From positions 83,262,198 through 83,326,197 of the forward strand of contig OV277859.1 of assembly GCA_922989275.2 (NCBI GenBank): a stretch of DNA of 64,000 nt, in the 5' to 3' direction. Made by a program: the position numbers and the translations under genes. Numbering within the stretch: the stretch's first letter is position 1; each line of letters starts with the position of its first letter. The DNA comes from Gari tellinella. Its lineage: Eukaryota > Mollusca > Bivalvia > Cardiida > Psammobiidae. Positions 31,028 to 42,319 of this stretch are shown piece after piece. A model generated the notes under the pieces. It saw nothing but the letters and a program-made list of their open reading frames with translations. It searched no databases and was not told where the DNA came from.

Positions 31028-31738
31028 AGGGTTTCTCGTTAACTGAAAGTTTACAGCGATCCCGTGTTAGAAAGTCCCCTATATTTTCCCATTACTTGCA
31101 TTTATACACTTTGTCGCGTGAGTGAGCGCCTATTAAGTTATTGTGATGGAAGCACCGGAGTCATACAGTCATCCAAAAACTATAAACATGCACGTGCCAT
31201 CGCCAAAACAAGTGTATTTCATCAATTCTGAAATCGATTCGACACATAAAAGTTTATATCTGCAGGGATTAAAGCTATATTCTTTCTCATTCAACGCGAT
31301 TTCATCCCAAGAACGTGCGTATATAGCAAATAGTCTTTTTTTAATATTTTTATTGTATTCTGCATAGTTTGCCATTATGCAATATGTTCTTCAAATGAAC
31401 CCTTGTTACTGAAAAATTAACTAGACTTAATATGAAATTTGATGTGTCCAGTGAACGTTTCAGGGTGAATTAAAAGCGTTTCACCGCGGTGAACCGGTAG
31501 CAGTTCTGAGTGACTGAATGCTCTCCGAATATTGACCCTGTGAATTCATACACACATAAAACTTCAAACGGACACTTCCAGATTCAAATAATGTCTCTTC
31601 CATTTTTAATACATTGCAAAATAACAAACGGTGCAGACCATGATCAGAGGACTCCTATACTGAGAAGCACCCTGATCTAGGTCTTTACTCTTTGCAAAGA
31701 ACAAGTATTTCTTCACAAGTACACCGTTTGTAAATAAT
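31028..31738. repeat. F6 traces, otherwise unrecognised
   Basis: 31400-31470 and 31590-31700 show F6 landmarks (ACTAGACTTAATATG, GTGAACGTTTCAGGGTG, AATAACAAACGGTGCAGACC, TGATCAGAGGACTCC). The open stretches at 31143-31375 on both strands are not protein-like. Confidence 0.5.
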
Positions 31739-31979
31739 ACAGCTGAGAAGACGCTATTTTCGCCAATGCATACGTTCGTTTATATTAATACAATGATATC
31801 TTTAGAAAACTATTCCGACGCCGCGAACTTGTGTGACTTTGCGTCTGGTCAGGCTGCAAACTATTTGCCATTCGGGTTAATGTTTATAGTGAGAATTGTC
31901 AAAATAACGTCATTTTCAAAATATTATTGTTTTGCGTTGAATGCGTTTCGTTTGCGCTTAAACGGGAAATACAGCTGTA
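31739..31979. mobile_element. F1-like element, strongly diverged
   Basis: TACAGCTGAGAAGACGCTAT, a weak module I (CCGACGCCGCGAACTTG, GCGTCTGGTCAGGCTGC), a long arm (GAGAATTGTCAAAATAAC) and GCGCTTAAACGGGAAA near the end. Confidence 0.6.
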
Positions 31980-32345
31980 AGTAAGCGCGTCGCTAAAACT
32001 TAAGGAGGGGTAACAATATACTTAGCAAAACTGATAAGTACCCCCGGTCCTATTTTGGTATTTTCATTTTCATGGGTGGTGAAAACGTAAAGGATTTTTT
32101 CTGATTTATGAAATATCATCATATTTCAATTATTTCATGGAAAGCGTAAAGTGTATGAGAAAATGGTGCGTGTAAACAAAAGTTATTTGATTAAACACTC
32201 AAATAACACATGATATTTATGTTGGGGTACTTAGCAGTTTTTCTAAGTATACTATGTTACCTTCATTATTGTAAGAATCACTGCAGTCCGTCATTGGGTT
32301 TCAGTGTATCGGGCAGATCACGATATACTGCCATGGCCATCAGCT
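31980..32345. other. No recognised feature
   Basis: Nothing recognised. The open stretch at 32210-32422 runs into the next F8 element. Confidence 0.4.
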
Positions 32346-32563
32346 TTAACCCCGTCACTGCCGTGACGTCATCAATTTTAAACAATTGTCGTCTGCTTTT
32401 ATATTTCAACGTTAATTTTTAGGTATTTTGACTGAAGAACTACTGAAATGAGTGTCAAACAGTTTCGATTCTGATCAGACGCCGCGTGACGCGGCGTCTG
32501 ATCAGAATTCAAACTGTTTGCAAATTACCATTGTGCTCGGGTTAAGGCAGTGAAGGGGTTTAA
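32346..32563. mobile_element. F8 MITE, complete
   Basis: TTAACCCCGTCACTGCCGTG to GGCAGTGAAGGGGTTTA, ACGTCATC, ACAATTGTCGTCTGCTTTTA, and module I with the variant arm GATTCTGATCAGACGCCG. Confidence 0.92.
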
Positions 32564-32713
32564 ACAATTACCGTCTGCTTTTATTATTCAAATTTGAATT
32601 TTATATAGTTTGACTTAAGAAATATACAATTGAGCTTCAAACAGTTTGGATCATGATAAGCAAATAACCGAGTAAGGCAGTGAATGAGTTGTCTATAAGT
32701 ATGCTTTGTTGTA
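32564..32713. repeat. Second F8 copy, right half deleted
   Basis: ACAATTACCGTCTGCTTTTA, GAGCTTCAAACAGTTTGGAT, then GATAAGCAAATAACCGAG joins straight to the right end (AAGGCAGTGAATGAGTT). The palindrome is missing. Confidence 0.75.
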
Positions 32714-32958
32714 CAGTGGAGAATCTGTTATTCTTTCCCGTTTAAACGCAAACGTACGCAATCGCAAAGCACTAAAACGTAGAAAAGAACAACTTTTGGA
32801 CAATTCTGATATTTCATGTTTATCTTGGTGGCAAATAGTTTGGAGCCTGATCAGACGCCGGGTTACCCAGCGTCTGATGTGGCTCCAAACTGTTTGTAAA
32901 AGAAAAAATAGTTTTAGCGTAAACGCGTTTATCGGGAAAAATAACAGATTCTTCACTG
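32714..32958. mobile_element. F1 MITE, subfamily B, complete
   Basis: CAGTGGAGAATCTGTTATTC to ACAGATTCTTCACTG; TA left; module I with two mismatches in the mirror half. Confidence 0.9.
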
Positions 32959-33230
32959 TTAATGTCGTAAAGAATAAATGTTTGTGATCCATAAAAGAGA
33001 AACTCGTTCGGATTACATAAATGTGTCTGTAGTTCCATATTATTGTAATTGTGTAGTTGCAAACGGAGAAATATCAATATAGATCTACTTCTGACTGTTG
33101 ATTTATTGCATATATGCTGTCTTCACGCAAGTTTGTAGTTATTAGTATATATATATTACATAATACCATTCACTAATATCAAACTAATATGACTACGCAA
33201 AAGAGTTTATGTTTACATTGTCTACAGATA

Positions 33231-33480
33231 CAGCGGAAAAACGTTATTCTTTCCTGTTTAAACGCAAACGAAACGCAAACGCAATGCATTAAAATGAGTA
33301 AAATGACAACTTTTGACAATTTTGACGACTCATTTTAAACTGAATGGTAAACAGTATGGAGCCTGATCAGACGCCGGATGGGTTATCCGGCGTCTGATCT
33401 GGCTCAAAACTGTTTGCAATGAAAATAATAGTTTTGAGCGTAAACGCGTCTATTGGGAAAGAATAACATTTTCTCCACTG
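33231..33480. mobile_element. F1 MITE, subfamily A, complete
   Basis: CAGCGGAAAAACGTTATTC to ACATTTTCTCCACTG followed by TA. The palindrome has a small central insertion (CCGGATGGGTTATCCGG). Confidence 0.9.
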
Positions 33481-33529
33481 TAACTACTTTAACCGTTTCA
33501 CTACCAACTTTTCCGTGAATTTTTTACCC

Positions 33530-34032
33530 CTTCACCGTTTCATTGTCTACTGCTTCAAAATATTTATCTGCAATGTCGTTTCAAAGTTGAAAAGATAGGA
33601 CAGTATGACTGAAGAAATTTCAAAACGAGTGTTAAACAGTTTGGGTTGGAACGATAACGAATACAGTGGAGAAATCGTTATTCTTTTCCACTAAACGCGT
33701 TTACACTAAAACTATTATCGTATTTCCATTGCAAATAGTTTGCCACTCAGTTTAAAATGAGTCGTGGTCGATAAGTTGTCATTTTACCCATTTTAATGCA
33801 CTGCGTTTGTGGTTCGTTTGCATTTAAACGGGAAAGAATAACGTTTTCTCCACTGTAACCTTGTGCATGCTATGTTTTTGTCGTCTAATAAATGCGTCGT
33901 CTGCAATAGTTCTAACTTGATTTATACAATAATGTTTTTCTATCTGAAAATATGTTCTTTCTAGACGAGACACCAGGCAATTCGGAGTCTCAACTGGATC
34001 CAAACTATTTGTAACAGCCATCATAAATTCGG
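33530..34032. mobile_element. Degraded F8 with F1 (33664-33855) inserted
   Basis: 33530-33663 is an F8 left arm (CCCTTCACCGTTTCATTGTC, ACAGTATGACTGAAGAAATT, AAACAGTTTGG). F1 follows with CAGTGGAGAAATCGTTATTC and TTTTCTCCACTG flanked by TA; it lacks the central palindrome. More F8-type sequence follows (TCGTCTGCAATAGTTC, a weak GAGTCTCAACTGGATCC). Confidence 0.7.
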
Positions 34033-35444
34033 CCATAGCGTGTACAAGATAAGGGACAGCAGTTCTGGTACACGGAAGTGACCATCTGCATCAATTTGTT
34101 AAATCAATTCATATCTCATTAACTATTCATTAGCAAGTTTGTTGTTAAGGGGTGGGCTAGTTCATCAAACTATTTAAAGCCTTAACCAAACCAAGGCAGT
34201 TTTAATAGTTAATTCTTTAAAGTGCATATTACTGAACCATAGTTTTAAACTATAACTTCTACAATAGTTTAAATTACTACGTATAAAAGAACGACGGGAA
34301 TAACTCAGGACGAATACCTCAAAATAAATAAAGTGTATTCTTAATAGAGTAATGGTTAATGCGTCTAATTGTCACATAAAATTAAAAGCTGCCATATGTC
34401 ACTGGTTGACAGTTTCACCATGTAACGTATTAGAATAAATAAGCACGAAATCTTCATCTGTCTATTTCTATGATTTTTCTGTTCTTTTCTATGAGGAATA
34501 TTACCATTAATGCATGGAAAGTTTAACCCTTCCCCGAAAACCTTCAGTGATTTTGATAGGTGGCTGTTTGAACCATATTTTGAATAGACATCACCGGATG
34601 GCATAAACGGACGTCATGCAGAAAGAAAATTATCTAAGAAAGATATAAAGTGACAAAAGTCGTCCTCGCTGCTGCGCGAGGCGCATGCGTTTGGGGTATG
34701 GAACGAATAAAACGCATGATGACCGAACAACTACCGAACATGTAAAGAATAACTAACGGTAAATCAACGGACATAACCGTACGGTTAACGGAAGAATACC
34801 GGATAAAACGAAAGTGGAACACATGAGAAACTGACGACGCAACGTTCTTCGAGCGTTCGAGAAACGTTCTTGTTCCTGTCACGATACATGTAAAACTGCT
34901 ATAAATAGACCGAACAAGAAAGGCACGCAGTACATAATACGCCCTTCAGGAGGCATAACTCATGGACAACTCGACAAATCTTGACGACACGTGCACTCAA
35001 TAGTCGATATGTAGTTTATAAAGACAGCATCATATAGAAAATTTCAGCTTGATATGTGAAAAATTGTGTAAAGAAAAATGCGGAAAAACACAATATTCTA
35101 ATATTTCAAGTTCATCAAGGGACATAGCTCAGGAATTTCGAGTAAATGTCCGTTGAATCTGCGGTTAGTTGCCGAAACACCTCCAGTTCATTCGTTGGAT
35201 GTCAGGTAATGGTCACGCCTGTTCACCGGATATCAATGAATAAGTACAGAACAAGCGCATGCATTCCGAACAAAACGTAAACAAACGCATAGCTATAGTC
35301 CGGTTTTGACCCGTGAGCTGTGACCTTTAGGACGAGTCCACTCGTATAGGTAAAACGCATCAGAAACCATGACTTTGTTCAGGAGTTACCTACCTTTTAT
35401 GGTATACTAAGGATATAATGCCTTTTGTATTGAAACTAAATCAA
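34033..35444. other. No recognised gene; CG-richer patch 34650-34890
   Basis: 34650-34890 is richer in CG and in CCGTTAACGG-like words than its surroundings and resembles, loosely, 37498-37719. An 82-codon minus-strand open stretch crosses it but shows no known motif. The rest is unrecognised. Confidence 0.35.
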
Positions 35445-35527
35445 TAATCGAGTTAGAGTAATTGGTAGCGGGTTAGGATACTTGCTATAGTGTAAAAGGC
35501 TGTGGGTTCGATTCCCAGTAGGATTTG
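35445..35527 (+). pseudogene. tRNA-like sequence, decayed
   Basis: Contains a perfect B-box with T-stem (TGGGTTCGATTCCCA at 35500-35514) and a weak A-box (TTAGAGTAATTGG). The acceptor and anticodon arms do not fold convincingly. Either a tRNA pseudogene or the head of a tRNA-derived SINE. Confidence 0.5.
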
Positions 35528-35773
35528 CATTTTTTTTCAAAAAATATTATTATTATCTATTAGAGCATAAGTTTTCAAACAATTACTTATTTGAATTGTT
35601 CAACATATTATGCGAAATGTGTCATGGACATACTAAACGTTAAACGTTGTGAAGTTTAAAATGTATGTAAAATGTTACCCTATGTGTCCATGGCAGTTTC
35701 TCACTTTTAGAAAACAATTGCATTAATTCATTTATCACTGAAATGACAATTGGCAATTCAAATTTCCAATTAA

Positions 35774-36820
35774 GGTGGTTCGACAGCGGGCGGCCCGCAT
35801 CTCGAGTTCCGGAAATGCTGATGACTTTCACCTGATCTTTGCGGCACGTGCTTATAGTAGAAAATTTAGATAAAGAGAAGTTTGATCTTACTCAGTGTCT
35901 GCTCTGTTAGCGCAGTGGATACGGTGATAGACTTGCAATCCAAAGGTTCTAGGTTCGATTCCCACTCGGTTCAAAACTTTTGTTTTAACAAATTGTCTGA
36001 TTTTAGTGACTAGTCATTTCATAACGCAGTGATCAAAGGACAGGCTATGTTTAGTCAAGTAATAATGAATAATATCAGATGCAAGTATAGTCAAGTGACA
36101 GCTAAATTTGTGAGTATTTATAGCCTATATGACAGATGGCAGCTTCACACAGGACAAAAATAATGCTAAAAGATAGATCCTAAAGGAGCTTTTATGCATT
36201 ACTTTTGTTATGCATTAAGCAATCACTTGCCTTTAAAGATCTACAGGCTACCGTTTTCAATGGTCCCTTATTACAGGTTTGACTTATGGTATTATTTAGA
36301 GCTGACGGCATTTTAAAGTTGAACTCAAGGGAAGTTACTCGTTTTGTGTTTACATTTTGTCAGAATTTCAGGAAATCATGTATAAAATGTAAATTCCACT
36401 GTAGATTTTCATTAAATTTTTGTGACTAGTAGAATTAAGTTATATCTATCTAATAAGAGTAAAATAAGTGTACGTTAAACAGCTAGTTTTTTTTTAAATT
36501 TGAGATTTTCAGAATTTGACTTTTTTTAAATATTGATATTTCCAACAAATATGTCATAAAATACTTTTGTTTGCCCAATATCTTATAGTCTATGTACAGT
36601 TTACTTGAATGTACAGAAATTATTGAGTTATATCATTTTATAAAGAAAATATTCCTGTTTATCAAAAAAGGAGCTTTTTTCGACAAAAGGTCCTGTCAGA
36701 AAAAAACGGCACTGTAACTTTTTTTCATTTTAACGATTTTTCACTCTCCATATGGTATATTTCATTTTAATCAAGGTTTCAAAGAATTCTGACACAGAAT
36801 AAGCTGACCCGCGAACCACC
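35774..36820. mobile_element. TTAA-flanked 1-kb element with a tRNA-like insert
   Basis: TTAA (35770-35773) then GGTGGTTCG, and at the other end CGAACCACC then TTAA (36821-36824). TTAA duplications are typical of piggyBac-group insertions, though the terminal GG is not the usual CCY. The flanks read as a broken F6 element (GACAATTGGCAATTC left, AAATGATAAACAGTG right), so this looks like an insertion into F6. No transposase is seen. 36140-36250 holds an F3-core-like hairpin. Confidence 0.7.
35901..35974 (+). pseudogene. tRNA-like sequence (TGC-like anticodon loop)
   Basis: A-box TAGCGCAGTGG at 35908-35918 and B-box GGTTCGATTCC at 35952-35962 are both good. The anticodon loop would be CTTGCAA (TGC), but its stem has two mismatches and the acceptor stem does not close. 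Probably a pseudogene or SINE head inside the TTAA element. Confidence 0.55.
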
Positions 36821-36824
36821 TTAA

Positions 36825-37310
36825 GTCTAGTTAACAATTGGAAAATGATAAACAGTGTTGCCCTGACCAAAGTGCTGCTTAAGGTGCACTCTGATCTGGG
36901 TGTTCACTGTTTTCATGGGACAAGTGGAGTATACTCTTTCTAAATGACGATTTACTTGTCGTTAGGGTTCCATGTGTTAGGTACTTAGGGTTACCCCATA
37001 TAAGTTATGTGGGATTCGGATTAGATCCAATGGAAATTCATATCGCTTCTGCGTCTCCTTCATACAGGCTCGTAGACATTTTCTACAAGCTTCCGTGCTA
37101 TGGAAATTTAGACTATTGACGCGGTGGTTTTGTCTGTCGTAGCATCTTTAGTTTGAACAATGTTGTTATAACTAAATGTAATAAGAAATTGAATAATATA
37201 TATTATTTAAACACTGAACACTTACTAAAGGTTCCTTGTGGTTATCGTCATGTGTAGTATAAAAATGCCTTTCCCAACCCCAAAAAAAAGAAAAAAGAAA
37301 GGAATAACTG
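36825..37310. repeat. F6 half element, otherwise unrecognised
   Basis: 36830-36950: AACAATTGGAAAATGATAAA, AGTGCTGCTTAAGGTGC and CTCTGATCTGGGTGTTCAC form a weak F6 palindrome. The rest is unrecognised. Confidence 0.5.
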
Positions 37311-37378
37311 GGTATCGAACTCATGACCATACCCAGTAAAACACTACTCCACTACCTCGACCACGATCAATCTCTTAT
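37311..37378 (-). pseudogene. tRNA-like sequence, minus strand
   Basis: Read on the minus strand: GGTCGAGGTAGTGG as an A-box and ATGAGTTCGATACCCAG as T arm/B-box, with a TGGTC variable-side block. Arms pair only in part. Likely tRNA pseudogene or SINE head. Confidence 0.45.
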
Positions 37379-38529
37379 TTTACATATCAAGTTAAGGTTT
37401 GAATCCTAACTTACCCATAACATGGAATGGTTGCATCTTCTATAAATAGAAAAGCTCAGTCACGGTTCAACGCACAAAATTTACCCATACCGTACATCTA
37501 GCGTTCATTTTTGTCCGGTGGCATCCGTTCCCAAGTTTTCAACATGCTTAAAACTTTCCACCGGATTGAACGGACATCACCGGACATGGCCGGACAATGA
37601 GCGAATATTCCGAATAAGAAACGGACAAAAAGCGAATGCGAACGGAGACAAACGGATTGGAAATGTTCTTCACCGTTGGACGTCCGTTTATGCTGTCCGG
37701 TAAGGTGTGACAGGACCATTACCCATATTTTTAATATATTTATATACTTAATTTGTGAAACTATATCAATAGAATTCCGATATTGACCGACATTGACTCT
37801 ATCTCATTAGAGGTACAACTGCTCACCATTAAACAGAGAATGGAACCATCAGTTTGCCAATGTACAGTTAGAGGTCTTTAAGTACTGTTACTGGGTCACT
37901 GACTTTTCCATGAGTGCAGCGTATTTTTAACAAACAAATGAAATCACCAATAATTGAAACCCGTCCGAGGTCGTGAGATTGATTAATAATTAATGACTTC
38001 TGGGTCGTTCAGGTTGAGACGACCCCTTTGGTCTTCTGAGAATTCGAAACTACCGAACGGCGATTCTGTAAATGGGCACTTGGTCAATAACGTCCAATTT
38101 GTCCCCGCGCCCATAAAAGGTAATTAACCCCGCCTCGCGGATATTGAGAACGCATTACATGTAAATACATTCTCAATAATCTAGACCTTTAATTCCTTCT
38201 GTAAACAAATAATTCGGCCATCCTTCATCCTATAGTCACACATCGCCGTGACCTTTGCAAGCAGTTTTACAACCAAAGGTAAAGGTAGACGTAGATAAAA
38301 CGCGAGTCAAACTTTGCTGACCACCTAAATTGTGATTTTATGCAATTAGTGAATGAAGTTATTATGTGATTCAATATTTGATCAGACGATATCTACAATG
38401 GCAGACGGCATGTTCCGTTCGCATGAAGGATATTTACGGTTGAAATAGTCAGAAGGGTCGTTGTCAATGGCCGCTGTGGAAGAAGGCGATGAAAGTTAAA
38501 GCTGTCCCCATGGAAATCTTGTACTCACG
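37379..38529. other. No recognised gene; CCGGA-rich patch 37498-37719
   Basis: 37498-37719 is full of TCCGGT/ACCGGAC words in both orientations and is open on both strands, an effect of composition. 37978-38050 has a short GACGACCC/GGGTCGT mirror. Nothing else is recognised. Confidence 0.35.
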
Positions 38530-38749
38530 TTAATCCTTTCACGTGCAAACTATCGGCTGCTTTAAAAATGTCGTCTGCAAAAATGTGGAATTAAGTTTTT
38601 TAAGAATTTTAAAATAGAAATGAAAAGAAAATTCAGTTGCAAACATTTTGGATCCTGATCAGACGCCGAGTTACTGGGCGTCTGATCTGGATCCGAACTG
38701 TTTGCGAATGTCAATAAAACCTTGCTTGGTCGTGGAAGGGTCTAAGTTG
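38530..38749. mobile_element. F8 MITE, moderately diverged
   Basis: TTAATCCTTTCACGTGC to GTCGTGGAAGGGTCTAA, GTCGTCTGCAAAAATG, module I at 38645-38703 (GATCAGACGCCGAGTTAC and mirror with one mismatch). Confidence 0.8.
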
Positions 38750-40132
38750 GTGACAATTGCCGAAATGCAAATCCAGGGGAATTATCATCGTCACTCTCTT
38801 GACAATAAACACGATTTCGCAGTGAGGGACCAGGGACAATAATGCCAAATTGGAAGGTACTGAATAATTCCACAAATAAACCTTTTGTTCGGACAAAGAT
38901 CAAAGGAATTATCAAGTCACCCAAAGGCCTCGATATGATTATCATACATATTACCTTTAATTACATCTTCCAAATGTATTAATTACAAATGGTTTTGTAA
39001 AATGTTACAAATATCAAAGAAAGGTGATACAAAATAGCAAATGGGTGGCATTTAAACACTATATATAGAACAATTATTACTGCTTTACAGTTTTAAGGAC
39101 ATACGCACCCAAATGAAATCTCCGTAGGATCTCTATGAAAATTTCTGCACAGGTTCTTCAAACATATCTTAGTACTATGTTAAAATGAAAAACATAGGTT
39201 ATAATGGGTTTTTTTGTCTATTGGCATTTGAAATGTATACTGTAGCCATTCTCGGCAATGAGTCGGCATGCACTATTTTGACTTTCTGAAATAACATAAA
39301 GTAATAATTGGCACAAGCAAATATTCAAACAGTTAAAAAGTGAGACTTACTAAAAGTATGATGCAAAGTGTATATAGTTTTTTGCTTGAAATATATGCAT
39401 TTTTCTTAATTGCTTTTGGTTCAAATTTAGTTTAAACATATTTTATTGCCATTCTCAAGTTCTTACAATATTAGAGCTGGCCACCCTCTGCAAGGAAAAG
39501 GAGTTCAAACTCAATGAAAACACTCACTCAATCACAATCTATCCGTAAAAAAAACCTTAGTAAATGCTTTAGGCGTGAATAATCAGAAAAATGTAAAAAA
39601 TGCATAGTATGTTATAATGCTTCTTTTGAAACTACATATATAGGCACTTTCATACATATGCAAATGGCCTTAATAAGCAGACGTTTTTTTCTATGTGCTC
39701 TCGGGCTCACGCTGATATTCACTTGATTGAAGTCCTGGGTTATAACCTTAGCCTTATTTATAGACAGAGTTTTCACGTGTTTTCATTTACCAAGTGCATG
39801 TTCAAGTTTATATTTCGCGATTAATAGAGATTTGTTTGAAATCGAGAGTACCGACGGGAGGTAATCGATACGCACGATTTCGTTGAGTAACGATTCTTGA
39901 AGTATCGTACTTTGTTAAAGCCACTAGGTGTCGCACGAATTGGGAGCGTTTGCCCTTAAGAATGACCACGTTGCAATGCCCGATTCAATTCGATACACAC
40001 TAATCATAATTTATGCAAACGGTCCAGAACCAGTTGAAAGCATGTTTTGCACTGTCCGCCATGATTCTAGTAATATTTAGCGAAATAGACAAATATGATT
40101 TCCCTATAATACACAGTAATGTGTTGCTACAT
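38750..40132. other. About 1.4 kb without recognised feature
   Basis: One of the longer stretches with no recognised MITE. No tRNA, splice-bounded exon or tandem repeat is seen. Confidence 0.4.
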
Positions 40133-40385
40133 TTAACCCTTTCCCTTATAGAAGCGACTCTTAGCGCATTCATTTTATTCATCCGCTGAAGAAAATAGTT
40201 CCAAATCATACCCTAATGAATATGTGTCATAATTAATACTTTGCTTATTCTAGCAGTTAATAGCTTAAAGCAGGCTGAAAGTAAAGCAGAATGCGCCTTA
40301 GGGCGCATTCTGCTTTACTTTCAACCTGCTTTAAGTAGTCACTTATCTTCAATACTAGAAACAATGCTATCAGGTAAAGGGTTAA
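40133..40385. mobile_element. F2 MITE, complete
   Basis: TTAACCCTTTCCCTTATAGA to ATCAGGTAAAGGGTTAA; CGCTGAAGAAAATAGTTCC; module II palindrome with AAAGCAGAATGCGCCTTAGG at about 40263-40335. Confidence 0.92.
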
Positions 40386-41247
40386 AGCGACACTTTATTG
40401 GAAAACTAAACGATGCCTTAATGACTAATAGACGCTAAAGAAGAGTAGAAAGCTTCAAAGCTTTAAGCAGTATTTTTTTTAAAGAACGACAATCAGTTAA
40501 TAGGTTTGTGTTTTATTGACTCAGACAGTTTCACAAAATGGACTTTTCATTTGATAACTATACATGTAGTAACTGATTGATACAAGTACACGTTTAACTG
40601 GGATTTATTCTCCATTGTTGATATAGGAAGTGATAGCAAAAAAAAGGTTGTCAGTGATCACAAGAAACTGTCTGGGTAAATACAATTTACATATAGCAGT
40701 TTAACAATAACTTTTTAACTAAGCAGTCTTCCTGTTAAATGAACCTTTTAACACCACTGAACGTATAACTGATAACGTTTTCTCTCGACAAACACTCTAG
40801 AAATACCCCATCCATTCCACCACCAAGACATTTATAGACTGACTTCATAAGAAGATAAACATACTTATATGTTACACTATGGATCTTGATACCGAAAAGA
40901 AATATGATAACTGCAAAAAGTATTTACATTTTGAAACAGGTGATCCTGGTATTATGTTCCATTATGTGTCTATTGAACATGAGTACATGCTTGCACATTG
41001 GTATTCAAATCTTCATGTATTGATATGAACAGTCTGACTTTGACATGTGTGATTAATTGCCCCAATTGTAATAAATCATAAATTAAACGTAACTGTGTTA
41101 GGTCCTAACTGTGTTATATTTAATGGTGCTTAAATTGTCTATCAAATAAAATGTGTTTCTAAGGTTGTTTTTTCAAGATTTTTGCGACAGTCGTTTAAAA
41201 ACAAATCAACTATCCTTTTGGTCCGTTATCCTTACGTACGCAAGTTA
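40386..41247. other. No recognised feature
   Basis: About 860 bases; nothing recognised. Confidence 0.4.
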
Positions 41248-41493
41248 CAGTGGAGAAAACGCTATTCTTTCCCAATAAACGCGTTTGCGCTAAAACTATT
41301 ATTTCCATTGCAAACAGTTTGGAGCCAGATCAGACGAAGGGTAACCCGGTGTCTGATCAGGTTCCAAATGTTTACCACTCAGTTTAAAATGAGTCGTCAT
41401 AATAGTCAAAAAGTCGTCATTTTACCCATTTTAATTACCTGCGTTAGCGTTTCGTTTGCGTGTTTACGGGAAAGAATAACATTTACTCCACTG
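41248..41493. mobile_element. F1 MITE, subfamily A, complete
   Basis: CAGTGGAGAAAACGCTATTC to ACATTTACTCCACTG, TA both sides; module I with several mismatches in the left half. Confidence 0.9.
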
Positions 41494-42036
41494 TACATGT
41501 ACTAACTATTCGCATTTCTTAAATTCTGCGATCAAACTACATGAAATAGAAGTTTGAATCAAAAGTGTTGCTAACAGCATTAATTCAGACGATAAAGTGT
41601 TAAAGCATAAGACAATTTAACGTGTAATGGGTTAAGCATCCTGAACGATATATTGGGGTTTGTCATGCATGTTCCAGCTTCCGATGAGCAGCTGATCAGA
41701 CAACTTCAGCAAACGCTTTTATCGCCAATATTTATCGCCTGCTTTAAACTTTTCCCCGCCATTAATTATATCTTCTGCATTATTGTGTCGTCAGGTGTTA
41801 TAAATTCAGATCTACAAAAGTTTGACTAAAGAAATATCGACACAACTTTCAAACAGTTTGGATCCTGATAAGACGGCGAGTTACTCGACATTTGATTTTG
41901 ATGCGGAGTTCCTAAATTGTTGCCGCTTTTGGCGATTAAAGGGTAAATCGGAAACAGTTACAAAGCAAACATGATGATTTGTATTCAGTCATTTGACATA
42001 GACACGAATCTGTAACATCACAACGACTTTTATATT
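41494..42036. repeat. F8 relics
   Basis: About 41730-41925: TCGCCTGCTTTAAAC, TTTGACTAAAGAAATATCG, TTTCAAACAGTTTGGATCCT, then a decayed mirror half. Confidence 0.55.
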
Positions 42037-42253
42037 TGAACCCCTTATCTGCCATGGCGTCATCTACTTGACACAGTTGTCGCCTGCTTTTATTTCTCAA
42101 ATTTAAAATTTTAGGTATTGTGACTTTGAAATTTTGAACTGAGTGGCAAACAGTTTGGATCCTGATCAGACGTCGCGTCACGCGACGTCTGATCAGGATC
42201 CAAACTGTTTGTGAATAATCGTTGTTCCCGGGGTAAGGCAGTGAAGGGCTTAA
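42037..42253. mobile_element. F8 MITE, complete
   Basis: TGAACCCCTTATCTGCCATG to GGCAGTGAAGGGCTTAA; module I is a perfect palindrome here (GATCAGACGTCGCGTCACGC and mirror, 42146-42211). Confidence 0.9.
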
Positions 42254-42319
42254 TCCTCAAGCTTTTGTCATATATCGTTTGGATAAAACAAAAAAGTGGC
42301 GTCTGCAACATTTTTAACT
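42254..42319. repeat. Left arm of the element hosting the satellite
   Basis: AAAAAAGTGGCGTCTGCAAC and ATTTTTAACTT match the left arm of F8 copies such as 61140-61165 (GGTCTGCAATATTTTTAAG). The satellite starts directly after. Confidence 0.55.

Noticed and set aside
34634..34882. Minus-strand 82-codon gene
   Set aside because: Composition-driven open frame in a CG-richer patch; no motif, no splice sites, no related copy that preserves the frame.
35901..35974. Functional tRNA-Ala (TGC)
   Set aside because: Promoter boxes are good but the acceptor stem does not pair and the anticodon stem has mismatches; treated as pseudogene or SINE head.
37498..37719. Protein-coding exon, open on both strands
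   Set aside because: The openness comes from repeated CCGGAC/GTCCGG words; no splice logic or known motif.
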